Source: SIG710 sp045648605 (GTDB lineage Bacteria; Bacillota; Clostridia; Oscillospirales; CAG-272). Taken from it: a stretch of DNA of 26,545 bases. Both the position numbers and the translations under genes were made by a program. The notes beneath the pieces are model-generated. The model saw only the letters and a list, made by a program, of their open reading frames with translations, ran no database searches and was not told where the DNA came from. The stretch covers positions 1 through 26,545 of the forward strand of contig JAZROG010000114.1 in NCBI GenBank assembly GCA_045648605.1, read 5' to 3'. Positions 1-8,318 of the stretch are shown piece after piece (position 1 is the first letter of the stretch; every line of letters begins with the position of its first letter).

Positions 1-663
1 CTTGCAGACGGCAACGCGACAAAATATTACGAAAATAAGCTCCGTTCCGCCGGCAGAGAGGTTATTGCTATCGATTGCAAGGACGGCAAGGGGATTAAAA
101 ATATCCAAGTCGGCATTAAAACGCTTATGAAGGAAAAATTAGAGCGTGATGCCGCGCGCGGTATTAAAAGACCTATTCGCGCTATGGTTGTTGGTATTAC
201 CAACGTCGGTAAATCGACCTTAATTAACACCATAAGCGGTACTAAAAAGGCGGTCGCGCAGGACAGACCCGGCGTTACCCGCCATAATTCGCGTATTTCG
301 GTGCCGTCGCTCGGGTTGGAGCTAACCGATACCCCCGGTATCCTTTGGCATAAGTTCGAGGACCAAACGGTCGGTATTAAATTGGCTTGTCTTGGCTCGA
401 TAAAGGACGATATTTTAGATACTCTCGAGCTTGCGGTTAGGTTAATCGGAATTATCCGCGTTCACTATTCGAAATGCCTTTGCGAGCGTTTTAAGATAGA
501 AATAGAGGAAACCGACAGCGATTACGAGCTTTTCGAGAAAATCGCCCGTAAGCGCGGCTTTTTGCGCGCAGGCGGCGTTATTGACGAGGATCGCGCGGCG
601 GGAGTTATTTTAGATGAGTTCCGCGCCGCTAAAATAGGAAGAATAACGCTTGATCGGGAGTGA
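1..663 (+). CDS. rbgA: Ribosome biogenesis GTPase RbgA/YlqF (5' end outside window)
   Basis: This is the 3' part of a circularly permuted GTPase that helps late assembly of the 50S ribosomal subunit. The reading frame is open from base 1 (beginning LADGNATKYYENK) and gives about 220 of the usual 280 or so residues. The N-terminal G4 motif therefore lies upstream of the window. The P-loop is visible as GITNVGKST, with Thr where the family usually has Pro, followed by the G3 motif DTPG. The C-terminal helical domain ends in GRITLDRE. The order rbgA-rnhB-yraN is a classic Firmicute arrangement, and the stop codon lies 4 bases before the preferred rnhB start. Arginine codons here are mostly CGN, unlike the AGA-rich genes further on. 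Family identity is certain; the N-terminus cannot be judged. Confidence 0.95.
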   Translation, partial: LADGNATKYYENKLRSAGREVIAIDCKDGKGIKNIQVGIKTLMKEKLERDAARGIKRPIRAMVVGITNVGKSTLINTISGTKKAVAQDRPGVTRHNSRISVPSLGLELTDTPGILWHKFEDQTVGIKLACLGSIKDDILDTLELAVRLIGIIRVHYSKCLCERFKIEIEETDSDYELFEKIARKRGFLRAGGVIDEDRAAGVILDEFRAAKIGRITLDRE

Positions 664-667
664 TTTT

Positions 668-1282
668 ATGGCACTTGATTGGGGAATAGAAATTTCCTTC
701 CGCAACGGAGATGAAACTATCGTTTGCGGTTGCGACGAAGCAGGCAGAGGTCCGCTTTGCGGCCCTGTTTATGCCGCCGCTTGTGTTCTTCCCGAAGGAC
801 TCTATATAGAAGGACTCAACGATTCGAAAAAGCTTACAGAGAAAAAACGCGAGGCTCTTTTTGACATCATCAAAGAAAACGCACTTGCTTATTGTATTGC
901 ATCGGCGTCCGTCGAAGAGATAGACGAGCTTAATATTCTTGAAGCTGACCTTCTTGCTATGCGCCGTGCCATTGAGGGACTTTCTTTAAAAGCCGATTTT
1001 GCGCTTATAGACGGAAATATCAACCGCGGTTTTTCAATCGACAGCGCGGCTATAATAAAGGGAGATGCAACATCAATGAGTATTGCTGCCGCTTCCATCC
1101 TTGCAAAGGTTGCAAGAGATAGGATATGCGCCGAGCTTGATGCTGAATATCCTCAATATAAGATCGCAAAGCATAAGGGATATGGAACAAAAGAGCATAA
1201 AGAAGCATTATTTAAATATGGACCTTCCCCGATACACAGAAAACAATTTATAAGATTCCTCGACAAAAAAGATGAAGAGTAA
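668..1282 (+). CDS. rnhB: Ribonuclease HII
   Basis: RNase HII cuts the RNA strand of RNA-DNA hybrids and removes single ribonucleotides from DNA. The 204-residue protein has the full set of acidic residues: D23 and E24 in CGCDEAGRGP, D115 in ALIDGN and D133 in IIKGD. The following SIAAASILAKVARD and HKGYGTKEH motifs are typical of the family. An in-frame ATG lies at 650, inside the end of rbgA. I prefer ATG 668 because GGGAG at 656-660 sits 7 bases before it. The gene is translationally linked to rbgA and overlaps the next gene by 11 bases, so the three form one transcript. Confidence 0.96.
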   Translation: MALDWGIEISFRNGDETIVCGCDEAGRGPLCGPVYAAACVLPEGLYIEGLNDSKKLTEKKREALFDIIKENALAYCIASASVEEIDELNILEADLLAMRRAIEGLSLKADFALIDGNINRGFSIDSAAIIKGDATSMSIAAASILAKVARDRICAELDAEYPQYKIAKHKGYGTKEHKEALFKYGPSPIHRKQFIRFLDKKDEE

Positions 1283-1664
1283 CGATAACGGACGCCTTGG
1301 TGAGTCGATTGCGGCAGAATTTTATGAAGCAAACGGATATACTATTCTCGAAAAAAATTACAGATCAGGACACAATGAAATAGATATCATTGCCAAAAAA
1401 TCAAATCATATAGTTTTCGCCGAGGTGAAAACCAGAACCAAATCTGCTTCTCTTGAGAAATTCGGCAGTGCAAAAAGCGCTGTTGACAGGTACAAACAAA
1501 AGCATCTTCTTGACGCGGCCCTTGAATATATGTACAATACCAAAAGCGCTGCAGGACTTCGTCCGAGGATGGATGTTGTTGAGGTTTATCTTACAAAGGA
1601 CAGAAGATTTTTAAAGCTGAATTATATAAGAAACGCTTTCGGAATCAGAAGCGACAACAGATAA
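1272..1664 (+). CDS. YraN/UPF0102 family putative endonuclease
   Basis: This 130-residue protein belongs to the YraN (UPF0102) family, which has a Holliday-junction-resolvase-like PD-(D/E)XK fold and an unsettled cellular role. The nuclease core is visible as NEIDIIAKK (E36, D38) followed by FAEVKTR (E51 and K53, the ExK motif). The N-terminal G-R-L-G-E-S-I-A motif is also characteristic. Length is normal for the family. The ATG lies inside the end of rnhB (11-base overlap), which implies coupled translation. A role in DNA processing alongside RNase HII is suggested only by the conserved gene order. Confidence 0.92.
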   Translation: MKSNDNGRLGESIAAEFYEANGYTILEKNYRSGHNEIDIIAKKSNHIVFAEVKTRTKSASLEKFGSAKSAVDRYKQKHLLDAALEYMYNTKSAAGLRPRMDVVEVYLTKDRRFLKLNYIRNAFGIRSDNR

Positions 1665-1704
1665 AGGTTAATAATTAAATTACATAAACGAAAGGCTGAA
1701 AGAA

Positions 1705-3186
1705 ATGAAATATCAGAGCACAAGAGACAATCAAAAAACAAAATTTGAATCTGCGCAAGCCATAAAGCAGGGTCTTGCAAATGACGGAGGACTTTTCGTT
1801 CCCGATGAGATCCCTTCCCTTTCATTTGACGACATTAAGGCTCTTTGTCCTCTTCCTTATCCCGAGAGAGCGGCAAATATACTTTCAAGATATCTTACCG
1901 ACTATACATATGATGAGCTACTTGCCGATTGCAAAGCGGCGTACAGCGAAAAATCCTTTGTTGGCGGAGCTGCTCCCGTTAAAAATATCCATGATAATAT
2001 ATATTCTCTTGAGCTTTGGCACGGTCCTACAGCAGCCTTTAAGGATATGGCTCTTCAGATCATGCCCAGACTTCTTTCAAGAGCGCTTGTGAAGACAGGA
2101 GAAGAAAGAACTGCGCTTATCCTTGTTGCAACATCGGGTGACACGGGAAAGGCTGCTCTTGAGGGTTATAAGGATATAGACAGAGTTAAGATCATGGTTT
2201 TCTATCCCACAGGCGGTGTCAGCCGTGTTCAGAAGCTTCAGATGGCAACACAGGATGGCTCAAATGTAAATGTTTGCGCTATCAGAGGTAATTTTGACGA
2301 TGCACAGAGCAATGTTAAGAAGATCTTTGCTGATGCCGATATGTCAAAGGCTCTTGATGATAACGGTTATTTCTTCTCAAGTGCAAACTCCATCAACTGG
2401 GGAAGACTCGTTCCTCAGATCGTTTACTATATCTCTGCATATTGCGATCTTGTTAATGACAGCAAGATAAAAATTGGAGACGAGATCAATTTCTGTGTTC
2501 CTACAGGTAACTTCGGTAATATTTTCGCAGCATATCTTGCAAAGCTCATGGGACTTCCCATTGCTCGCCTTATCTGCGCTTCAAATATGAACAATGTTCT
2601 TACAGATTTTCTCGATAATGGTACTTATGACAGAAATCGTACATTCCATCTAACAATGTCACCCTCTATGGATATTCTTATTTCAAGTAATCTTGAAAGA
2701 CTTCTTTATTTCTGCGCAGGTGCCGACGAAACCGCTGCATATATGAAGAGTCTTGCAGAAAACGGTAAATATACCGTTTCAGAGGCTGTTAAAACCAAGA
2801 TAGATCAGCTGTTCTCCGGTTATTATGCAGATGAAAAGGAAACCGCAAGAACAATCAATGAAACATTTGAAAAATACGGTTATCTTTGTGACACACATAC
2901 TGCAGTTGGTGTTTCTGCTGCAGAAAAATATTGTGAAGAAAACAATGACTCAAGGGTGACGGTTGTGGATTCTACTGCAAGTCCTTACAAATTTGCGGCA
3001 GATGTATATTCCGCACTCGGAAAAGAATCTCCCGCAGATCCCCTTGATGCACTTGATGAGCTTAGCGCATATACAAATACCGAAATTGCTTATCCTTTAA
3101 AGGGACTCGCTGAAAGAAAGGTAATTTTTGACAAGATCATTGATGCGGATGAAATGCCCGCAGAGGTTCTTAAGTTTGCAAAATAA
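1705..3186 (+). CDS. thrC: Threonine synthase
   Basis: Threonine synthase converts O-phosphohomoserine to threonine using pyridoxal phosphate, the last step of threonine synthesis. The 493-residue product has the N-terminal YQSTRDN start typical of the longer enzyme type. The PLP-binding lysine is K113 in WHGPTAAFKDMALQ, and the phosphate-binding segment is ATSGDTGKAALEGY near residue 145. The ATG follows AAGG at 1693-1696. The gene starts 40 bases after the YraN-family gene and no separate promoter is obvious, so it probably shares that transcript. A hairpin directly after the stop codon ends the unit. No other threonine genes are in the window. Confidence 0.97.
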   Translation: MKYQSTRDNQKTKFESAQAIKQGLANDGGLFVPDEIPSLSFDDIKALCPLPYPERAANILSRYLTDYTYDELLADCKAAYSEKSFVGGAAPVKNIHDNIYSLELWHGPTAAFKDMALQIMPRLLSRALVKTGEERTALILVATSGDTGKAALEGYKDIDRVKIMVFYPTGGVSRVQKLQMATQDGSNVNVCAIRGNFDDAQSNVKKIFADADMSKALDDNGYFFSSANSINWGRLVPQIVYYISAYCDLVNDSKIKIGDEINFCVPTGNFGNIFAAYLAKLMGLPIARLICASNMNNVLTDFLDNGTYDRNRTFHLTMSPSMDILISSNLERLLYFCAGADETAAYMKSLAENGKYTVSEAVKTKIDQLFSGYYADEKETARTINETFEKYGYLCDTHTAVGVSAAEKYCEENNDSRVTVVDSTASPYKFAADVYSALGKESPADPLDALDELSAYTNTEIAYPLKGLAERKVIFDKIIDADEMPAEVLKFAK

Positions 3187-3189
3187 TAA

Positions 3190-3214
3190 GCAGGGCGATA
3201 TTTCGCCCTGCCCT
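3190..3214 (+). terminator. Terminator hairpin after thrC
   Basis: A perfect 9-bp inverted repeat, GCAGGGCGA at 3190-3198 and TCGCCCTGC at 3203-3211, encloses the loop TATT. It begins 3 bases after the thrC stop and lies between convergent genes. The T-run that follows is short (CCTTTG), so termination may be weak or may serve both strands. Confidence 0.75.
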
Positions 3215-3227
3215 TTGAATGAATAAA

Positions 3228-3413
3228 TTAGTCTTTCTTTTTAAAGGTTGCGCAAACTGTGTCTGTTGAGGAGGTTGCATAAGAAGGACCCACAGCGATC
3301 TTGTCTGCTGTGCAGTAGCATCCTTCTGCGTTATAATAGCAGTTGCAAACGTCGCAGTTTATGCCGCTGAGATGCTTGCAGTTGCCATCTGTGCAGGTTT
3401 TCTTATCTTCCAT
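3228..3413 (-). CDS. DUF1540 domain protein
   Basis: This 61-residue protein matches DUF1540, a small cysteine-rich family of Clostridia and Bacilli with no known function. Cysteines are regularly spaced: CTDGNCKHLSG, then CDVCNCYYNAEGCYCTADKI, then the signature ending TVCATFKKKD. The pattern suggests bound zinc or another metal, which is inference. AAGGAG lies 7 bases before the ATG. The gene is convergent with thrC and divergent from the phosphoesterase. The 5-bp inverted repeat AGCTC-TTT-GAGCT at 3451-3463, next to TATAAT-like boxes, could be an operator, but no good -35 box was found. Confidence 0.85.
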   Translation of the reverse strand: MEDKKTCTDGNCKHLSGINCDVCNCYYNAEGCYCTADKIAVGPSYATSSTDTVCATFKKKD

Positions 3414-3518
3414 CTTTTTTCTCCTTACACCGCATTTCGGTAAATATTATAGCTCTTTGAGCTGATTATATTATTGACCGCAGATAAAGAATATATACGA
3501 AAGAGGGGCGATTTTGCT

Positions 3519-4256
3519 TTGTCATTATTTGTAATTGCCGATCTCCATCTTTCTCTCTCGGAAAAAACCAACAAACCAATGGAGGTTTTCGGACAGAATT
3601 GGTTAAACCACGCAGAGAGGATAAAGAAATACTGGAGCGCCGTTGTTTGCAAAGAGGATACCGTTATGATCCCGGGAGATATTTCCTGGGCAATGAAGCT
3701 TGAAGAAGCATACGATGACCTCAAATTTATAGATTCTTTGCCCGGAACCAAAATAATAAGTAAGGGAAATCACGATTTTTGGTGGTCAACTGTCGGAAAG
3801 ATAGAAGCTTTTTTCAAAGAAAATGAGATCACATCGATAAAAATGCTACATAACAATGCGTTCAGACTTGAGGATTGCATAGTCTGTGGCACTCGCGGAT
3901 GGTTTTACGATGAAAAGGAACAAAAAACCGTAAGCGAAACCGATTTTGAAAAAATTGTAAATCGCGAAACCATGAGGCTTGAAATGAGTCTTAAGGCAGC
4001 AAAGGATTTACAAGGAGGAGATGAAAACATCCCAATTTTGGTTTTTTTTCACTTCCCTCCCGCCTGGAACGGATATGAATGCAGACCGATAATTGATATG
4101 CTCCATAAATATGGCATAACAAGATGCTATTTCGGACACATACATGGAGCTTATTTCGTTCAGAAAACCACCGAATTTGAGGGTATTTCCATGACACTTA
4201 CCTCGGCTGATTATCTGAAATTTGCTCCGATGCCCATATTTTTTGACGATTATTAA
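3519..4256 (+). CDS. Calcineurin-like metallophosphoesterase (COG1768 type)
   Basis: This is a predicted two-metal phosphohydrolase of 245 residues. The metal ligand motifs appear in the expected order: D8 and H10 in IADLHLS, D54 in MIPGDISWAM, N84-H85-D86 in KGNHDFWW, H178 in FFHFPP, and H207 and H209 in FGHIHG. The substrate is unknown. I chose TTG 3519 because GAGGGG at 3503-3508 precedes it by 10 bases and because MSLFVIADLHLS is the usual family start. An upstream in-frame TTG at 3474 would add 15 residues without a good ribosome site. The gene stands alone between the divergent DUF1540 gene and the tig promoter. Confidence 0.88.
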   Translation: MSLFVIADLHLSLSEKTNKPMEVFGQNWLNHAERIKKYWSAVVCKEDTVMIPGDISWAMKLEEAYDDLKFIDSLPGTKIISKGNHDFWWSTVGKIEAFFKENEITSIKMLHNNAFRLEDCIVCGTRGWFYDEKEQKTVSETDFEKIVNRETMRLEMSLKAAKDLQGGDENIPILVFFHFPPAWNGYECRPIIDMLHKYGITRCYFGHIHGAYFVQKTTEFEGISMTLTSADYLKFAPMPIFFDDY

Positions 4257-4286
4257 AAAAATATTAAAGAAAATGTGCGGAAACAC

Positions 4287-4315
4287 TTGACTTTTTGGCA
4301 TAAAAAGGATAAAAT
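4287..4315 (+). promoter_or_regulatory. Sigma-A promoter of tig
   Basis: TTGACT at 4287-4292 and TAAAAT at 4310-4315 are separated by exactly 17 bases. The tig ATG follows at 4362 with GGAGG at 4351-4355. The good match and the position between two genes make this a confident housekeeping promoter. Confidence 0.8.
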
Positions 4316-4361
4316 ATATAGGATATAAAAATCATCATTTATTTTCTTTTGGAGGACAAAA

Positions 4362-5828
4362 ATGAGTTTAACAAAAAAGGAACTGATCGAGAAAAATAAG
4401 TATGAAATCGAATTCTCGATCGACAAAAAGACCTTCGACGATGCAGTTATGAAGGTTTATCGCAAGAGCGTTAAGAATATCAACGTTCCCGGCTTCCGTA
4501 AAGGTAAGGCACCCAAGTCCGTTATCGAGAAGATGTACGGCACAGGTGTTTTCTATGAGGATGCAATCAATGATCTTCTTCCCGAGGCTTATGAGGCTGC
4601 AGCGAAGGAGTCCGAGCTTGAGATAGTTGGAAATCCCGAGTTTGACATCGTTTCTATCGACGATAATGGTCTTGTAATGAAGGCTGTTCTTTATGTAAAG
4701 CCCGATGTAGAGATCAAGGATTATTTCGGAATTGAGGTTTCAAAGACCGTTATCCCCGTTACAGACGAGGAAGTTGATCGTGAGATCAAGATGGTTCAGG
4801 AAAGAAACGCAAGAGAGACCGAGGTTACAGATCGCGCAGCTGAAATGGGCGATACAACTGTTATCGATTTCGACGGTTATGTTGATGATAAGCAGTTTGG
4901 TGGCGGCAAGGCTGAGGGCCACAAGCTTAAGCTCGGCTCTGGTCAGTTTATCCCCGGCTTTGAGGAGCAGATCGTTGGCAAGAATGTTGGCGATAGCTTC
5001 GATGTAAATGTTAAGTTCCCTGCTGATTACCATGCAGCAGAGCTTGCAGATAAGGACGCTGTTTTCAAGTGCGTTCTTCATAAGATCGAGAAGGAAGAGC
5101 TTCCCGAGCTTGACGATGAGTTTGCAAAGGATGTTTCCGAATTTGACACATTTGCTGAATATAAGGCTGATGTTAAGGCAAAAATCGAAGAGAGACATGC
5201 AAGAACAGCTGATGCTGAGATCGAAGAGCAGATCATTGCCGCTCTTATTGGAAAGCTTGAGGCTGATATTCCCGAGTGCATGTTCGTAGCTGAAACAGAG
5301 AACTTTGTTCGTGACTACGATTCCAGACTCAGAATGCAGGGTCTTGACCTTAATACTTACTTCAAGTACACCGGTCTCAATCTTGATTCTCTCCGCGAGC
5401 AGATGCGTCCCCAGGCTGAAAAGCAGGTTAAGACACGTCTTGCACTTGAAAAGATCGCAGAGCTTGAGGGTATCGTAGCTTCCGATGCTGATATCAATGA
5501 AGAATATGAAAGCATCGCAAAGGCTTATAATGTTCCTGTTGAAGAAGCAAAGAACAGCATTCCCGAGGATATGATAGCGGCTGATATGAAGGTTAAGAAG
5601 GCTGTTGAGCTTGTAAAGGAAAAGGCTGTTATCACAGAGAAGGCTCCCGAGGAGCCCAAGCCTGCAAAGAAGCCAGCGGCAAAGAAATCCACAGTTGCAA
5701 AGAAGACAACCGCAGCAAAGGCTGACGATGCTTCCGCAGAGGAAAAGCCCGCAGAAGAGGCAGAAAAGCCCAAGAGAACAAGAAAACCCGCAGCAAAGAA
5801 GGCAGAAGAGCCTAAGGCTGAGGAATAA
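4362..5828 (+). CDS. tig: Trigger factor with long Lys/Ala/Glu-rich tail
   Basis: Trigger factor is the ribosome-bound chaperone and peptidyl-prolyl isomerase that meets nascent chains. The 488-residue product has the ribosome-docking signature VPGFRKGKAP (residues 42-51), an FKBP-type isomerase domain at about 158-243, and the helical C-terminal chaperone domain. Family members usually end near residue 430. This one continues with about 60 residues of low complexity (428-488) made of Ala, Lys, Glu and Pro, with repeated PAAKK and EEPK units. The tail resembles a disordered, charge-alternating extension. The gene has its own sigma-A promoter and is followed by a terminator before clpP, the usual tig-clpP-clpX order. 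Confidence 0.97.
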   Translation: MSLTKKELIEKNKYEIEFSIDKKTFDDAVMKVYRKSVKNINVPGFRKGKAPKSVIEKMYGTGVFYEDAINDLLPEAYEAAAKESELEIVGNPEFDIVSIDDNGLVMKAVLYVKPDVEIKDYFGIEVSKTVIPVTDEEVDREIKMVQERNARETEVTDRAAEMGDTTVIDFDGYVDDKQFGGGKAEGHKLKLGSGQFIPGFEEQIVGKNVGDSFDVNVKFPADYHAAELADKDAVFKCVLHKIEKEELPELDDEFAKDVSEFDTFAEYKADVKAKIEERHARTADAEIEEQIIAALIGKLEADIPECMFVAETENFVRDYDSRLRMQGLDLNTYFKYTGLNLDSLREQMRPQAEKQVKTRLALEKIAELEGIVASDADINEEYESIAKAYNVPVEEAKNSIPEDMIAADMKVKKAVELVKEKAVITEKAPEEPKPAKKPAAKKSTVAKKTTAAKADDASAEEKPAEEAEKPKRTRKPAAKKAEEPKAEE

Positions 5829-5842
5829 TTAAATTAAAACAT

Positions 5843-5874
5843 TGAAAATTGCCGCTTCCGAGCGGCAGTTTTCA
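5843..5874 (+). terminator. Terminator hairpin between tig and clpP
   Basis: A 14-bp stem pairs 5843-5856 with 5861-5874 around the tetraloop TCCG, with one G-U pair. The core is TGCCGCT / AGCGGCA. A-rich bases on the left and T-rich bases on the right let it act as a rho-independent terminator in either direction. It lies 15 bases after the tig stop and 34 bases before the clpP ATG. It may tune the tig to clpP ratio, because no clear separate clpP promoter was seen. Confidence 0.8.
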
Positions 5875-5907
5875 TCTGAAATACTTTTATTTTTGGAGGA
5901 TAATATT

Positions 5908-6492
5908 ATGGCACTTGTACCAACAGTCATTGAACAAACCAACCGTGGCGAGAGAGCTTATGATATCTATTCAAGGCTTCTTAACGACAGAATAGTTTTC
6001 CTTGCAGACGAGGTAAATGATACAACTGCTTCCCTTGTAGTTGCACAGCTTCTTTTCCTTGAGGCACAGGATCCCGATAAGGATATTTCCCTTTATATAA
6101 ACAGTCCCGGTGGCTCTGTTTCTGCAGGCCTTGCTATCTATGACACAATGAATTTTATTAAGTGCGATGTTTCTACCATCTGCATCGGTATGGCGGCAAG
6201 CATGGGTGCTTTTCTTCTCTCATCGGGAGCTAAGGGCAAGAGATTTGCACTTCCCAATAGCGAGATCATGATCCATCAGCCTCTCGGCGGAACAAGAGGT
6301 CAGGCAACCGACATTAAAATTCATGCAGACCACATTCTTCGCACACGCGACAGACTCAATAAAATTCTTGCTGAAAACACAGGTAAGGCACTTGATATCA
6401 TCGAGAGAGATACCGAGAGAGATAATTTCATGACAGCAGATCAGGCGCTTGAGTACGGTCTTATTGACAATGTGTTCACAAAGCGCGTCTAA
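5908..6492 (+). CDS. clpP: ATP-dependent Clp protease proteolytic subunit
   Basis: ClpP is the serine protease chamber that degrades proteins fed by ClpX. The 194-residue protein has the catalytic triad S98 (GMAASMG), H123 (MIHQP) and D172 (ERDNFM). The N-terminal MALVPTVIEQTNRGERAYDI is typical of the mature family start. ATG 5908 is preceded by GGAGGA at 5895-5900 with 7 bases spacing. A longer reading from ATT 5842 would translate the tig terminator and is rejected. clpX follows after 22 bases, so the two are co-transcribed. Confidence 0.98.
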   Translation: MALVPTVIEQTNRGERAYDIYSRLLNDRIVFLADEVNDTTASLVVAQLLFLEAQDPDKDISLYINSPGGSVSAGLAIYDTMNFIKCDVSTICIGMAASMGAFLLSSGAKGKRFALPNSEIMIHQPLGGTRGQATDIKIHADHILRTRDRLNKILAENTGKALDIIERDTERDNFMTADQALEYGLIDNVFTKRV

Positions 6493-6514
6493 TTTATTGA
6501 AAGGTTTTTAACTG

Positions 6515-7777
6515 ATGGCTACTAAAAATAACAAACCTACAAGATATTGCTCCTTTTGCGGAAGGGATGAGACACAGGTTAATTTTCTGATCCCCTCCCC
6601 CGATGGAGTTTACATCTGTGATCATTGTGTTGATGCCTGTCAGGAGCTTATCAGCACAAATATCGGGCCTGCCGTGGAATTTGATAATCTTGCACCCGGA
6701 GCGCTTCCCCGCCCCAAGGAGATAAAGGAATCTCTCGATAAATACGTAATCGGTCAGGACGAAGCTAAAAAGGCTCTTTCGGTTGCGGTATATAATCACT
6801 ATAAGCGCATTATGAATCGCGAGGAGAATTTCAAGAAAAAGGACGGAGAAGATATTATCGAGCTTCAAAAGAGTAATGTACTTCTCATCGGACCTACAGG
6901 CGTCGGTAAAACATACCTTGCCCAGACTCTTGCAAAAACTCTCAAGGTGCCATTTGCCATTGCGGATGCTACAACTCTTACGGAGGCGGGATATGTAGGC
7001 GAGGATGTTGAAAATATACTTTTAAGGCTAATTCAGGCGGCAGATTTCGATATAGAGCTTGCCGAAAGAGGAATCATATATATCGATGAGATAGATAAGA
7101 TCTCAAGAAAGAGTGAAAACCGCTCAATTACCCGCGATGTTTCGGGAGAGGGCGTTCAGCAGGCATTGCTTAAGATCCTTGAAGGTACTGTTGCAAATGT
7201 TCCGCCACAGGGCGGCAGAAAGCACCCAAATCAGGACTTTATTCAGATAAATACCGAGAATATACTGTTTATTTGCGGCGGTGCTTTTGACGGTCTTTCT
7301 CAGATAATCGAAAAGCGCAAGGGCAATCAGTCTATCGGTTTCTCCGGTGAAATACTAAAGAAAGCGGAAAAGAAGGAAAGCGGTATTTATAAGGATGTAA
7401 ATCCTCATGATATCGTAAAATACGGTCTTATTCCCGAGCTTGTGGGTAGAATACCGGTTATTGTTCCTCTCACAGACCTTGATAAGGATGCGCTTGTAAG
7501 AATAATCAGCGAGCCAAAGAATTCACTTGTTAAGCAGTATATCAAGCTCTTTGAAATGGATGGTGTTACGCTTGAATTTGAGGACGGCGCGCTTGAATCA
7601 GTTGCAGCAAAGGCTCTTGAGAGAAATACAGGTGCGAGAGGTCTTCGCTCCATCATGGAAGAGATCATGGTGGACCTTATGTATGATATTCCTTCTGAAG
7701 ATGATCTGAAAAATGTCATTATTACAGCGGATTGTGTAAACAATAAAGCAGAACCGAAGAAGGTTTACAAAAAGTAA
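6515..7777 (+). CDS. clpX: ATP-dependent Clp protease ATPase subunit ClpX
   Basis: ClpX is the AAA+ unfoldase that selects substrates and threads them into ClpP. The 420-residue product has the N-terminal zinc-binding domain with C12, C15, C35 and C38. Walker A is GPTGVGKT (126-133), the pore loop is GYVG (159-162) and Walker B is IDEIDK (190-195). The IGF tripeptide at 274-276 is the loop that docks on ClpP. Length is normal. The ribosome site GAAAGG at 6499-6504 is weak and 10 bases from the ATG, which fits coupling to clpP. A decayed oxidoreductase gene follows after one base. Confidence 0.98.
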   Translation: MATKNNKPTRYCSFCGRDETQVNFLIPSPDGVYICDHCVDACQELISTNIGPAVEFDNLAPGALPRPKEIKESLDKYVIGQDEAKKALSVAVYNHYKRIMNREENFKKKDGEDIIELQKSNVLLIGPTGVGKTYLAQTLAKTLKVPFAIADATTLTEAGYVGEDVENILLRLIQAADFDIELAERGIIYIDEIDKISRKSENRSITRDVSGEGVQQALLKILEGTVANVPPQGGRKHPNQDFIQINTENILFICGGAFDGLSQIIEKRKGNQSIGFSGEILKKAEKKESGIYKDVNPHDIVKYGLIPELVGRIPVIVPLTDLDKDALVRIISEPKNSLVKQYIKLFEMDGVTLEFEDGALESVAAKALERNTGARGLRSIMEEIMVDLMYDIPSEDDLKNVIITADCVNNKAEPKKVYKK

Positions 7778-7778
7778 T

Positions 7779-8186
7779 ATGAATGATTGTGTGAATTTTA
7801 TAATCAAGCATTCCGAAAAATATGATGTTTGTGTTGTGGGAGGCGGTATTGCAGGCTGCTGTGCCGCCATCGTTTCGGCAATAAACGGAGCTAAAACCCT
7901 GCTGATCGAATAAAGCGGAGTTCTTGGTGGGCAAGGAACTCTTGGATTGCCGCGAATTTGACGATTGCATCGCTAGAGGCTCTTATATGATTGACATTCA
8001 CGATCCAAACGGTAAATCAAGAGCCATCGGCGGTGTTTTGCCGAAAAATTATTATGATATTCCCTACTGTTCTATTATTTCAAATACATATTACAATCTT
8101 TTCGCTTAATGCATAATGTCAGCTCATATGATATTAACGTTGCAAAATTGCTTAAAAATCTCACTGATAATGGAATGTATATATAA
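7779..8186 (+). pseudogene. Remnant of FAD-dependent oxidoreductase
   Basis: The first 44 codons from ATG 7779 contain a dinucleotide-binding start, YDVCVVGGGIAGCCAA, followed by the strand ending LLIE. A TAA at 7911 then interrupts, but the same frame continues SGVLGGQGTLGLP, which is the next conserved stretch of this family. From about 7945 another frame reads DDCIARGSYMIDIHDPNGK, then YDIPYCSI, which belongs to the C-terminal part of such proteins. After a stop at 8107, a third frame from 8112 gives YDINVAKLLKNLTDNGMYI and a stop at 8184. About 400 bases remain of a gene that is normally well over 1.2 kb, so the centre was deleted and frameshifts accumulated. It follows clpX by one base and is not expected to be functional. 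Confidence 0.8.
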
Positions 8187-8187
8187 T

Positions 8188-8215
8188 AAAAAAGAGGCAA
8201 ATGCCTCTTTTTTTG
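8188..8215 (+). terminator. Rho-independent terminator after clpX unit
   Basis: The stem GAGGC / GCCTC (8194-8198 and 8203-8207) is flanked by A residues on the left and seven T residues on the right, a textbook terminator. It ends the clpP-clpX-remnant transcript and lies just upstream of the ISL3-type element. Confidence 0.88.
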
Positions 8216-8248
8216 TTATGTAAGATATGATGCATGTAAATAAGGTTC

Positions 8249-8275
8249 GGTTCTATAATAAATGTTGGGGTGAAA
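8249..8275 (+). repeat. Left terminal inverted repeat of ISL3-type element
   Basis: It begins GGTTCTATAATAAATG and ends GTTGGGGTGAAA. Seven of 27 positions differ from the right end, all in the outer half, which suggests loss of transposase recognition. Confidence 0.8.
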
Positions 8276-8318
8276 CCAACAGATATAGCAAACAAAATGT
8301 AAAAAAGTAAAAAAAGAA

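Noticed and set aside
3446..3474. TATAAT-like boxes upstream of the DUF1540 gene as a promoter
   Set aside because: No acceptable -35 box at 16-18 bases for either box; mentioned only as a possibility in that gene's entry.
5842..5907. Longer clpP start at ATT 5842
   Set aside because: These bases form the tig terminator hairpin, and ATG 5908 has GGAGGA and gives the standard ClpP N-terminus.
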